Of a stretch of 64,000 bases of DNA, positions 7,184-14,870 are shown piece by piece (the stretch's first letter is position 1; each line of letters opens with the position of its first letter). This DNA comes from Chloroflexota bacterium. GTDB lineage: Bacteria; Chloroflexota; Anaerolineae; 4572-78; J111. Under the pieces are notes generated by a model, which was given only the letters and a program-made list of their open reading frames with translations, was not told where the DNA came from and did no database searches. A program made the translations under genes and the position numbers. The stretch lies in assembly GCA_016860845.1 (NCBI GenBank), contig BOKF01000017.1:1-64000 (forward strand), in the 5' to 3' direction.

Positions 7184-9322
7184 GTGATATTTGAAACCCA
7201 GCGTTTAGAGGATTCTGAACCTCCCAAAAAACCTCAAAGTTTGGACAGCAGCTATGACGAGAATATCTTGCCAAAGGGGGCCGTGCTGCAAAAACGCTAC
7301 GAGATTATCAAGGTCTTGGGTGTTGGCGGTATGGGTGCGGTTTACCTGGCGCAAGATTTGCGCTTTACGGGTGTGGTCAGAAGATGCGCCTTGAAAGAGA
7401 TGATCAGTACCACGCCCGATCCCCACATTCGCCGGCTGGCCGTCGAGAGCTTTTCGCGCGAAGCCAACCTGCTGGTTCAGCTAAATCATCCCGGTATCCC
7501 CAAAATTTACGATTTCTTCACCGAAGCGGTTCGCAGCTACCTGGTCATGGAGTATGTTGAAGGTGACGACCTGGAAAACGTGCTCGAAAATACCGAGGGC
7601 ATGCTCAAAGAGGAGACCGTTTTAGATTGGGCGATTCAGGTCTGCGATGTACTGGTCTATTTACATGGTCAAATTCCACCAATCATCTTCAGAGATCTCA
7701 AACCCTCTAATATCATGCTGCGCAAACAACAAAACAAAATTGCCCTGATTGACTTTGGGATTGCTAAAGCTTTTGAAGCAGGCCAAAAAGGGACGATGAT
7801 TGGAACCGAGGGTTATTCCCCGCCTGAGCAGTACCGGGGTGTGGCCGATCCACGCGGTGATATTTATGCCCTGGGGGCTACCCTGCACCATTTGCTGACC
7901 AAACGAGACCCGCGCCTTGAACCCCCTTTTACTTTTCATGAAGAACCGGCCCGTCTGTTAAACCCGAGTTTATCGGAAGAAACCAATGTGGTGGTTATGA
8001 AGGCGCTGGAGTATGAGCCAGAAAAACGCTATCAGTCGGCTCAGACTTTTAAAGATGCCCTGGTAGCGGCCTTGAAGAAAGATAAGTCGGTGGTGGTCAG
8101 TGCGGCGCCTTCTACCCAGGTTCTGCCGCCGAGTGCGCCGGCAACAAACACCACTATTTTGAGCGGCCAACCGCCCGTGCCCCCTCAATATCAAACGCCC
8201 CAACCTCCACCGGCCCAATACCCGTCGCCCTATCCGCCTCAACCCTACCCCCCTCAATACCCGCCCTATCCGCCTCAACCCTACCCCCCTCAATACCCGC
8301 CCTATCCACCGCAGCCTGTGGCTCCGGGTGGTTTTATGGGTGAGACTGAAGATGAGCTAAGTGATTCGATTTTACCCGTCTGGAAATTCAAGTGCGAAGA
8401 TGAAATCAGATCGTCCCCTGTTGCCGATAAGCTGACCCTCTATATCGGCGTCTATGATAATAATATTTATGCTCTGGATTTAAAAAATGGCCAGTTCAAG
8501 TGGAAATATGCCACCGAAGGGGGCATTGCCGCCAAGCCATTTGTTTATAATGACCGGATCATCATTGGCTCTGAAGACAGAGTAGCTTATGCCATTTCTA
8601 CCAGCGGCCGGCTGATCTGGACCTGTCCGACTGAGGGCCGGATTCGATCCTCGGCCAGGGTTGAATTTGAGCACGCCTTTTTTGGCTCTGATGATCACCG
8701 GCTTTATGCAGTTAATGCCCAAACCGGTCGCGTTATCTGGCGTTTTGAAGCCCTCGGCCCCATTCGTTCCAGCCCTACCCTGGGCGATGAATTGGTCTAC
8801 GTCGGCTCAGAAGACGGCCATGTTTATGCGGTTGATCTTTCTTCGGGGACACACCGCTGGAAATTCAGATCGAATCGTAATGTGACATCCAGCCCGGCCC
8901 TGTATCGTGAAATGCTTATTGTTGGCTCAGGGGATTGGAATATCTATGGCTTGGATGCCAAAACTGGCTACTCGATCTGGCAGGTCCGAACCGGTCAGGC
9001 GGTTATCTCCAGCCCGGTTGTTTACGACGAAGTTGCTTACATCGGCTCGACCGATAAGTATATCTATGCGATTGATCTCAGGAATGGCCGGGTGTATTGG
9101 AAATTCAACGCCGGCTCACCAATCGTTTCAACCCCAGCAGTAACCGATGAGGCCATTTACTTTGGCACAGTGGGGGGTGAGGTTATCAGCATTAATCGCC
9201 GAGACCGAAAGATTCGCTGGAGGTTCAAAACGGGGGGGCCGATACCATCTTCTCCTTTAGTAGCCGATGGCATTATCTATATTGGCTCAACCGATCATCA
9301 CGTCTACGCCTTGCCCGCTTAA
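7184..9322 (+). CDS. Ser/Thr protein kinase with C-terminal PQQ beta-propeller
   Basis: 712 residues from a GTG at 7184 with GGAG 7-10 bp upstream. Residues about 40-305 form a Hanks-type kinase with glycine loop GVGGMGAVY, catalytic loop FRDLKPSNIML and DFGIAK. The usual HRD reads FRD here. A proline/tyrosine-rich linker (about 315-385) includes two exact 36-bp tandem units. The C-terminus has eight PQQ-like blades, each with a pattern like RSSP...YIGS.D..IYAL, consistent with a closed eight-blade propeller that may sense a ligand or bind a partner. No membrane span is visible, so it is probably cytosolic. PP2C, J/VWA and FHA genes follow, which would give kinase, phosphatase, and phospho-reader in one transcript. 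Confidence 0.95.
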   Translation: MIFETQRLEDSEPPKKPQSLDSSYDENILPKGAVLQKRYEIIKVLGVGGMGAVYLAQDLRFTGVVRRCALKEMISTTPDPHIRRLAVESFSREANLLVQLNHPGIPKIYDFFTEAVRSYLVMEYVEGDDLENVLENTEGMLKEETVLDWAIQVCDVLVYLHGQIPPIIFRDLKPSNIMLRKQQNKIALIDFGIAKAFEAGQKGTMIGTEGYSPPEQYRGVADPRGDIYALGATLHHLLTKRDPRLEPPFTFHEEPARLLNPSLSEETNVVVMKALEYEPEKRYQSAQTFKDALVAALKKDKSVVVSAAPSTQVLPPSAPATNTTILSGQPPVPPQYQTPQPPPAQYPSPYPPQPYPPQYPPYPPQPYPPQYPPYPPQPVAPGGFMGETEDELSDSILPVWKFKCEDEIRSSPVADKLTLYIGVYDNNIYALDLKNGQFKWKYATEGGIAAKPFVYNDRIIIGSEDRVAYAISTSGRLIWTCPTEGRIRSSARVEFEHAFFGSDDHRLYAVNAQTGRVIWRFEALGPIRSSPTLGDELVYVGSEDGHVYAVDLSSGTHRWKFRSNRNVTSSPALYREMLIVGSGDWNIYGLDAKTGYSIWQVRTGQAVISSPVVYDEVAYIGSTDKYIYAIDLRNGRVYWKFNAGSPIVSTPAVTDEAIYFGTVGGEVISINRRDRKIRWRFKTGGPIPSSPLVADGIIYIGSTDHHVYALPA
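8228..8299 (+). repeat. Two exact 36-bp tandem repeats in kinase linker
   Basis: Two identical 36-bp units at 8228-8263 and 8264-8299 are followed by a partial third. Each encodes PYPPQPYPPQYP. The copy number is likely to vary between strains because the units are identical. Confidence 0.85.
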
Positions 9323-9384
9323 TCAGCAGGATATTCTGGCGAAAAGTTACAGGTAAACCCTGCTGATTTTGGAGCAAATACTGT

Positions 9385-10281
9385 ATGAATTTCCTACAAC
9401 GTCTCTTCGCACAACCAAAAGTTGAAGTGGAGTCGTCAAGGCAAGTAGCGGGAAAAAGTTCGGATCAAAAAGCCAATCAGGGCGGAGGCATCAGTCAACT
9501 GCCGCCAGGATTGCATATAGGCAAACTCTCCGATATTGGCCGGATTCGTGATCGAAACGAGGACTCTTTCTATACATTTGAGTCACTCCTGCAACACAAC
9601 GATGGCCAGGAACCTTTTGGGTTGTTTATAGTGGCGGATGGCATGGGCGGCCATCAAAAGGGTGAATTGGCCAGTTCGTTGGCAGTTCGCACAGCGGCAG
9701 AATGTATTCTAAAGGATATTTATTTATCCTATCTGGCTAACAAGAGTTCCGGTGCGACCAACCGGCCGATTAACGAGGTGCTGATTGAGGCTGTCGAGAG
9801 CGCCAACCAGGCCGTGCAGGAAGCTGTACCAGATGGGGGTACAACCTTAACTATCGCTGTGGTGATGGGAAACAGCGCCTATATTGCTCACGTGGGAGAC
9901 AGCCGGGCTTATTGGTTTAACCAGGGCAATCTTAAACAGGTAACTAAAGATCATTCCCTGGTCCAGCGGCTGGTAGAGTTGGGCCAGGAAACGGCCGAAG
10001 GGGCCTTAACCCACCCCCAGCGCAATGTCTTATATCGGGCAATTGGGCAGGGCACGGCGATGGAAGTGGATATTTATGTGCAGCATTTGCCGCCAGGGAG
10101 TTCGCTTTTGCTTTGCAGTGACGGCTTATGGGGGCCGGTAAAAAATGATAAGCTGCGTGAGATTATGGGCGCTTCGGCTACCCCTCAAGAAGTGTGTGAT
10201 CGCCTGATTACAACGGCGAATAAAAACGGCGGTGAGGATAATATTACGGCAGTTATGGTCTCGATGGGTATTGAGCCTTAA
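9385..10281 (+). CDS. PP2C-type Ser/Thr protein phosphatase
   Basis: 298 residues. After a 50-residue low-complexity N-terminus comes a full PPM/PP2C domain: DIGRIRDRNEDSFY, the metal-binding VADGMGGHQKGE, a Thr-rich GGTTLTIAVV strand, AHVGDSRAYWF, LLLCSDGLWGPV and the final GGEDNITAVMV. All metal-binding Asp residues are in place, so it should be active. These enzymes use Mn/Mg to remove phosphate from Ser/Thr. It lies 62 bp after the kinase and most probably opposes it. No membrane segment. Confidence 0.95.
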   Translation: MNFLQRLFAQPKVEVESSRQVAGKSSDQKANQGGGISQLPPGLHIGKLSDIGRIRDRNEDSFYTFESLLQHNDGQEPFGLFIVADGMGGHQKGELASSLAVRTAAECILKDIYLSYLANKSSGATNRPINEVLIEAVESANQAVQEAVPDGGTTLTIAVVMGNSAYIAHVGDSRAYWFNQGNLKQVTKDHSLVQRLVELGQETAEGALTHPQRNVLYRAIGQGTAMEVDIYVQHLPPGSSLLLCSDGLWGPVKNDKLREIMGASATPQEVCDRLITTANKNGGEDNITAVMVSMGIEP

Positions 10282-10311
10282 AATCACGGGAAAGCAGGGA
10301 GAGCGACCCTG

Positions 10312-11793
10312 ATGCGAACTGACAAAAATTACTACGAAATTCTCAAAGTTGACGGTAATGCCACGGAAGATCAAATTCGCAAGATGTATCGCACCCTGGT
10401 GCGTGAGTATCATCCTGACGTCAGTAACAACCCCGCGGCCGCCGAAATATTTCAAGAAGTACAGGAAGCTTACGAGGTTTTAGGCGACCCGGAGCAGCGC
10501 CGTGTTTACGATCGTTTGCGGGAGTCGGAAGGGTTGGATAAATCGTCGGCCATCAGCCTGCGAGCAACCATCAGCCATAAACATCTCCTGATTAATGTGG
10601 AGGAACAGGCCTTCTATGTTTTACTGGATATTACCCCCGCCTCAGATTTACCTACCGCCCGCTTGCCGCTGAATATCTGTCTGGTGCTCGACCGCAGCAC
10701 CTCCATGCAAGGTATGCGCTTGCAGCAGGTCAAAGAAGGAACGCGTCAAATTATTGACCGCCTCAACCCCGACGACTCGCTGAGCCTGGTGGTTTTTAGT
10801 GATCGGGCCGAGGTTATTTTGCCCAGCCAAAAGGGCGTGGATAAGGCCATGGCCAAATCTATTGCCAGTACTATCCAGCCAAGCGGCGGCACCGAAATGC
10901 TCCAGGGATTGGTGGCGGGCTTGCAGGAGTTGGAGCGAAATCGGACCCAGGAGTCGGTTAACCACCTTATTCTTTTGACGGACGGCCAAACTTATGGCGA
11001 CGAGGCAGGCTGCCTGGAAAAAGCTGAATGGGCCGGACATCATCAAATTAGCCTCAGCACCATGGGTATCGGTTCGGATTGGAATGAGAATCTGCTGGAT
11101 CAAATGGCGACTCTATCCGGGGGAACCTCAGTGTATATTGACTCGCCCCGCAAAGTGGTGGATGTTTTCAAGAGCACCATTCGCAACCTCAGCACCGTTG
11201 TCGCCCGCGAATTGACCATGAGCGTTAATACTTCAACCGGAGTCACTCTCAAAGAGGCTTTCCAGGTGACACCGCATATCCAGCGGCTCGACCTACGGGC
11301 GGATAAAACAGTGTTAGGGCCGCTTGGCACGGGCAGCGGTAAAACCCTCTTAATGGAATTTAGAGTGCGTTCAGAGACAACGCCTGAACAGAAACGCTTG
11401 ATGCGGCTCACTGTTGACGGTGATGTGCCGGGCCAGTCCAACCGCCGTAATTGGGAATGGGTTGACTTGGTCGGTGATTTTGTGACCGTAGCGGAAGGAA
11501 ATGTGGAAATTCCGCCAACTATTGTAACGGCGTTGGGGAAATTGGCGATTTTCAAAATGCAAGAAAAAGCCATGGCCGACCTGGAAAATGGTCAGATCAG
11601 CGCCGCCACCCAGCGATTAGAGACCATGGCCACTCGATTGCTCAATCTTGGCGAAACCGATCTGGCTCGCGCCGCCTTGTTGGAAGCCGGTCGGCTAGCC
11701 CGCACGGGTGATCTGTCCGCCGAGGGCCGGAAAAAGATTCGCTACGGTACCCGTAGCCTGTCCATTTTGCCTAAGGAGATACACCGTGATTAA
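10312..11793 (+). CDS. J-domain / von Willebrand factor A fusion protein
   Basis: 493 residues. Residues 6-70 are a J-domain with helix III and the essential HPD (EYHPDVSNNP), which should stimulate a DnaK ATPase. Residues about 118-290 form a VWA domain with a complete MIDAS start DRSTS, and TDGQTYGD as a later metal-site element. The rest is a beta-rich segment (VARELTMSVNTS...) followed by a helical C-terminus, as in stand-alone VWA proteins. The start has AGGGAGAGCGACCCTG upstream. It lies 30 bp after the phosphatase, and the following FHA gene overlaps its last codons. A substrate-recruiting co-chaperone role is an inference. Confidence 0.9.
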   Translation: MRTDKNYYEILKVDGNATEDQIRKMYRTLVREYHPDVSNNPAAAEIFQEVQEAYEVLGDPEQRRVYDRLRESEGLDKSSAISLRATISHKHLLINVEEQAFYVLLDITPASDLPTARLPLNICLVLDRSTSMQGMRLQQVKEGTRQIIDRLNPDDSLSLVVFSDRAEVILPSQKGVDKAMAKSIASTIQPSGGTEMLQGLVAGLQELERNRTQESVNHLILLTDGQTYGDEAGCLEKAEWAGHHQISLSTMGIGSDWNENLLDQMATLSGGTSVYIDSPRKVVDVFKSTIRNLSTVVARELTMSVNTSTGVTLKEAFQVTPHIQRLDLRADKTVLGPLGTGSGKTLLMEFRVRSETTPEQKRLMRLTVDGDVPGQSNRRNWEWVDLVGDFVTVAEGNVEIPPTIVTALGKLAIFKMQEKAMADLENGQISAATQRLETMATRLLNLGETDLARAALLEAGRLARTGDLSAEGRKKIRYGTRSLSILPKEIHRD

Positions 11794-12295
11794 GTGTCCA
11801 TTCTGCGGAACAACTCACGTTGCTAATACCCTCTTTTGCAGTGAGTGTGGAACTTATTTATTAGAAGATGATCGCCGGGGAACTGACCCTTTAGGGACTG
11901 ATGAAATCGGCTGGGTGGGTGAAGAAGAGGGTGAAGGCGAGTCGAGTGCTTTTGTCAAAGGAACCGGCCCCCTGGCCGTCCGCTTGAGGATTGGCGACAA
12001 TGGCCGCGAGATTGAAGCAACCCTGACCAAGGCAGTTCACCTGGGGCGGTTGGACCCAGCCAGCGATGTTTTTCCCGAAATTGACTTGACCAATGACAAT
12101 GGTTTGGAGAAAGGCGTATCGCGGCGGCATGCCCGTATTCTCAAGCGAGAAGGAACGGTTGTCGTGGAAGATTTGGGGAGTATCAACGGCACGTTTATCA
12201 ACGGGAAACGCCTGGCTCCCTATTTGCCGGAAGTGCTGCACAGTGGCGACCAACTGCAACTGGGTAAACTGCTCATAGAAGTAGAAATGCGCTAA
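11786..12295 (+). CDS. Zinc-ribbon FHA domain protein (paralogue)
   Basis: 169 residues from a GTG at 11786, chosen because AAGGAG lies just upstream and the protein then begins MIKCPFCGTTH, the same start as the paralogue at 198-716. An upstream in-frame extension to 11708 would read through the end of the J/VWA gene. The zinc ribbon has CPFC and CSEC; the FHA domain has HLGR, VSRRHA and DLGSINGTF. It overlaps the J/VWA gene by 8 bp, which implies translational coupling. Its likely role is to bind phosphothreonine made by the cluster kinase. Confidence 0.9.
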   Translation: MIKCPFCGTTHVANTLFCSECGTYLLEDDRRGTDPLGTDEIGWVGEEEGEGESSAFVKGTGPLAVRLRIGDNGREIEATLTKAVHLGRLDPASDVFPEIDLTNDNGLEKGVSRRHARILKREGTVVVEDLGSINGTFINGKRLAPYLPEVLHSGDQLQLGKLLIEVEMR

Positions 12296-12325
12296 AACTG
12301 TTTACTATTTTCTCAGGAGATATTG

Positions 12326-12571
12326 ATGGCGATCACCGTAATCATCCACATTTCAAATGCAGACGCAATCCTGGCTGAGATTGAAGAACTGCCAGATCCA
12401 ACCTCGAATTTTCTGATGTGTACCAATGCCCGTGCTCGCGATGGCAAAAACTTGATTTACATCGAGCGCGATGCCACCCGCGTGATCTTTCCCTGGCATC
12501 GCATCAGTTTTGTCGAAACCCTCCCCAGTGAAGAAGATCAAGTGCAGGTGGAATCTTTCTTCCGCGATTAA
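12326..12571 (+). CDS. Small protein of unknown function, end of signalling cluster
   Basis: 81 residues from the ATG at 12326, with CAGGAGA 7 bp upstream. The sequence begins MAITVIIHISNADAILAEIE and ends in an acidic stretch (LPSEEDQVQVESFF). It seems to be a small alpha/beta protein with no membrane span, Cys pair or known motif. It is the last gene before a clear terminator, so it belongs to the kinase-phosphatase-FHA transcript. Function not recognised. Confidence 0.7.
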   Translation: MAITVIIHISNADAILAEIEELPDPTSNFLMCTNARARDGKNLIYIERDATRVIFPWHRISFVETLPSEEDQVQVESFFRD

Positions 12572-12596
12572 GTCAAAGCAACCGGGATATTTTGAG

Positions 12597-12634
12597 AAAA
12601 ACCGCCACGGAAGTTCGCATGTGGCGGTTTTTAG
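12597..12634 (+). terminator. Rho-independent terminator of the signalling cluster
   Basis: An AAAACCGCCAC stem pairs with GTGGCGGTTTT and ends in a T-run, 25 bp after the last cluster gene. Confidence 0.85.
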
Positions 12635-12747
12635 TTGCTATTTTACTGGCGAAAGAGTAAGATATTATTTTCGTCTCAAAATTTTGACGTTCCAGCCCTG
12701 GCCCGGCTGTCCGAATGTTGTGAATAGAAAGGTAAATTCCAAAGATC

Positions 12748-13899
12748 ATGGCAACTCAGCAGATTGTTCCGGTAGTTTGTGCCAATTGCCGCACGCAGTT
12801 TAATGCCCCGGTCGTGCCGATTATTGACGGCCAAAATCCCGCCCTAAAATCCGCCTTTTTACAAGGCCGGTTGAGCGCAGTCCAATGCCCGCAGTGTGGT
12901 TTTGTCAATACCCTGACCATCCCCATGCTCTATTACGATTTGGAGAAAGAACTGGCTTTGGTGCTGGCCCCCAACAGCCTCCATTTGGCTGGCCCGGATC
13001 AAGAAAAAATGATTGGTTCGCTGACCAACTCTCTGGTTAACAGCCTCCCTCCCGAACAGCGTAAATTCTATCTGTTAAACCCGAAGGTGTTTCTAACCTT
13101 TGATAGTATTGTCAAGGCCATTTTGGAGGCCGACGGCATCACTGAGGAAGTTCTAGAGGCGCAAAAAGCCAAAGTTAAACTGCTGGAAGAATTTTTGCAG
13201 GTGCGAGATGAGGCCGCGCTCCAGGAAAAAGTCAAAGAACATGATACTGAGCTTGACCACGAGTTTTTTGAAATCCTGACTGCCTCGATGCAGGCAGCTC
13301 AAATGGAGGGCAATCGGGCGGGAGCGCAAGCGCTTTATGCTCTGCGCAGTGTTTTGGCCGAATTAAGCAGCCAGGGACAGCAGGCCGTGACCGAGATTGA
13401 CAGCAGTTTAGGCCTGGTTCATATCACCAGCCGGGAAGATTTGCTGGAGAAATTACAGAACGCCCAGAGCAACGAGGAATTTGAAGCCTTTACGGCGGCG
13501 GGCCATCCTTTGCTGGATTATACCTTTTTCCAGCAATTGACCGCCAAAATTGACGAAATCGCCAGAGCTGGCGACGCCAAACACGCTGAAGCGCTCAAGA
13601 ATTTGCGCACCAAAATTCTGGATACCAAGGCCCGCCAGGAAGCGGAGAGCCGGGCTGCCCTGCAAAAATCTGTGGCCCTGCTGCGAGAAGTTTTACAATC
13701 CCGCGACCCGCAGAAAATTCTGGCGCAAAAACTCGATCAGATTGACGAGTCTTTCTTCGCGGTGTTATCGGCCAATATTGAGGAAGCCCGGCGGCAAAAC
13801 CAAAACGAGGCGGCCCAGGCCATGGAAATGATTGGCAGCGTGGCTATGGCGATGCTGCAAGAGAGCATGGCCGCAATGGAGGTAGAAAAACAGGCGTAA
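12748..13899 (+). CDS. CpXC-domain protein with long helical C-terminus
   Basis: 383 residues. The N-terminus has VCANCRTQF and CPQCGFVN, two Cys pairs that fit the CpXC zinc-binding domain, followed by LTIPMLYYDLEKELALVLAP, which is typical of that domain. From about residue 140 on the protein is almost all charged helix with repeated segments of similar pattern (residues near 160-190, 230-275 and 310-365, each with a DxxFFxxL-like core such as LDHEFFEIL, LDYTFFQQL, IDESFFAVL). These may be three helical repeats. It is probably cytosolic. Function unknown. Its position after the signalling cluster is suggestive only. Confidence 0.8.
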   Translation: MATQQIVPVVCANCRTQFNAPVVPIIDGQNPALKSAFLQGRLSAVQCPQCGFVNTLTIPMLYYDLEKELALVLAPNSLHLAGPDQEKMIGSLTNSLVNSLPPEQRKFYLLNPKVFLTFDSIVKAILEADGITEEVLEAQKAKVKLLEEFLQVRDEAALQEKVKEHDTELDHEFFEILTASMQAAQMEGNRAGAQALYALRSVLAELSSQGQQAVTEIDSSLGLVHITSREDLLEKLQNAQSNEEFEAFTAAGHPLLDYTFFQQLTAKIDEIARAGDAKHAEALKNLRTKILDTKARQEAESRAALQKSVALLREVLQSRDPQKILAQKLDQIDESFFAVLSANIEEARRQNQNEAAQAMEMIGSVAMAMLQESMAAMEVEKQA

Positions 13900-13952
13900 A
13901 AAGCTGGTTCTCGCTGAATTCTTATGAGATTTGATTTTCAAATTGGTGATTC

Positions 13953-14009
13953 ATTGTAGTGGCGGGGCTTGCCCCCGCCTGGGGCGACCGCAAGGGTCGC
14001 CGCTACAAT
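13953..14009. repeat. GC-rich palindromic repeat element
   Basis: Two adjacent hairpins, GGCGGGGCTTGCCCCCGCC and GGCGACCGCAAGGGTCGCC, are bounded by ATTGTAGTGGCG and its near complement CGCCGCTACAAT. It lies between two convergent genes and might also help end transcription. It resembles short palindromic repeats scattered in many bacterial genomes. Confidence 0.65.
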
Positions 14010-14033
14010 ACCGAATTTGGTTGTCAAATTTCT

Positions 14034-14669
14034 TTAGGCTCTGACTAACTCGATTTGTTTGAGTGTATCATCATAAAGGGCATAGGCCGCTCCCGGCCCA
14101 TCCTCTGGACGACCCACACTGCCCACGCCGACAACGAGGGTATCGCCGGGGCGGAGCCTGATGCGGGAGTGGCTCAGCTTCTGAAGATGGTTGTCGGCGG
14201 TAAAACGCCAGGCCATCTGCCGGTGGGTGTGGCCATGAAACAACAACGGCATGTTCGCCTGGGTCAGGCTGACCATGATTTCCCATAGCGCCGGACATTC
14301 AAAGTGCAGGTAGGGAAAAAGTTGGGACAGCGGCACGTCACGGCGATTGGCGTTCAAATCGGCCAGACGGGTCAAATGGGTGGGCCAGAGCGGTGTGGCG
14401 TGGGTTAACCAAAAATGCGCCTCTTTGCGGAAAGGCGGCAAGCCCAAGGCCCAGGCCTGGTTTTCCGGCGAAAGGTGCGGCCAGCCCGACACTTCCCAAT
14501 TGCCAAACACGGCCGGTGCGCCGGCCTCTCGCACTAGCGCCACGCAGTCGTCAATTCCCACGTCACCCAGGCAAAAATAGCCCTCCACCCCCTGCTCCCG
14601 AGCGTGGTTCAGCACCTTCAGCAAAGCCCTGGTTTCGTTGTGAATGTCTGAGAAAATGGCGTAGCGCAT
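14034..14669 (-). CDS. Metallophosphoesterase (calcineurin-like)
   Basis: 211 residues. The metal-site motifs of calcineurin-like phosphoesterases are present in order: IFSDIHNE, GDVGIDD, FGNWE (GN-[HW]-E variant) and LLFHGHTH. Enzymes of this size in the YfcE/PrpE-like group cleave phosphodiesters or phosphomonoesters with two metal ions. The substrate cannot be told. It faces the CpXC gene and is read away from hisS. No signal peptide, so cytosolic. Confidence 0.87.
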   Translation of the reverse strand: MRYAIFSDIHNETRALLKVLNHAREQGVEGYFCLGDVGIDDCVALVREAGAPAVFGNWEVSGWPHLSPENQAWALGLPPFRKEAHFWLTHATPLWPTHLTRLADLNANRRDVPLSQLFPYLHFECPALWEIMVSLTQANMPLLFHGHTHRQMAWRFTADNHLQKLSHSRIRLRPGDTLVVGVGSVGRPEDGPGAAYALYDDTLKQIELVRA

Positions 14670-14735
14670 GGGCAGAGGGTAACATAAAAGAGGATATCAG
14701 GCAAAGAAAATCGCTTGATGGAATCCGTTACACTC

Positions 14736-14792
14736 GGTTCTGTAGGACAAGTTGTCAACTTGTCCTACGTTACATAAATTTGGGACGCACCC
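14736..14792 (+). repeat. Dispersed repeat, copy 2 with perfect palindromic core
   Basis: GGTTCTG is followed by GTAGGACAAGTT, GTC, AACTTGTCCTAC (perfect 12-bp arms) and then ATAAATTTGGGACG. The flanks match copy 1 at 6850-6911, which lies on the other strand with a different, longer core. It sits just upstream of the hisS promoter. Confidence 0.7.
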
Positions 14793-14803
14793 GTTACACT
14801 CCC

Positions 14804-14832
14804 TAGACATCCCCTCAAAATTAGGCTATAAT
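14804..14832 (+). promoter_or_regulatory. hisS promoter
   Basis: TAGACA and TATAAT (14827-14832) with a 17-bp spacer. The predicted transcript start is about 30 bp upstream of the hisS start codon. Confidence 0.6.
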
Positions 14833-14870
14833 CCCCCAGATTACCTATCTTCTCAAGGAGAATTTGAAAC

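Noticed and set aside
7018..7227. A 69-codon leftward frame before the Ser/Thr kinase
   Set aside because: It overlaps the kinase promoter and start codon and has no ribosome site or recognisable sequence.
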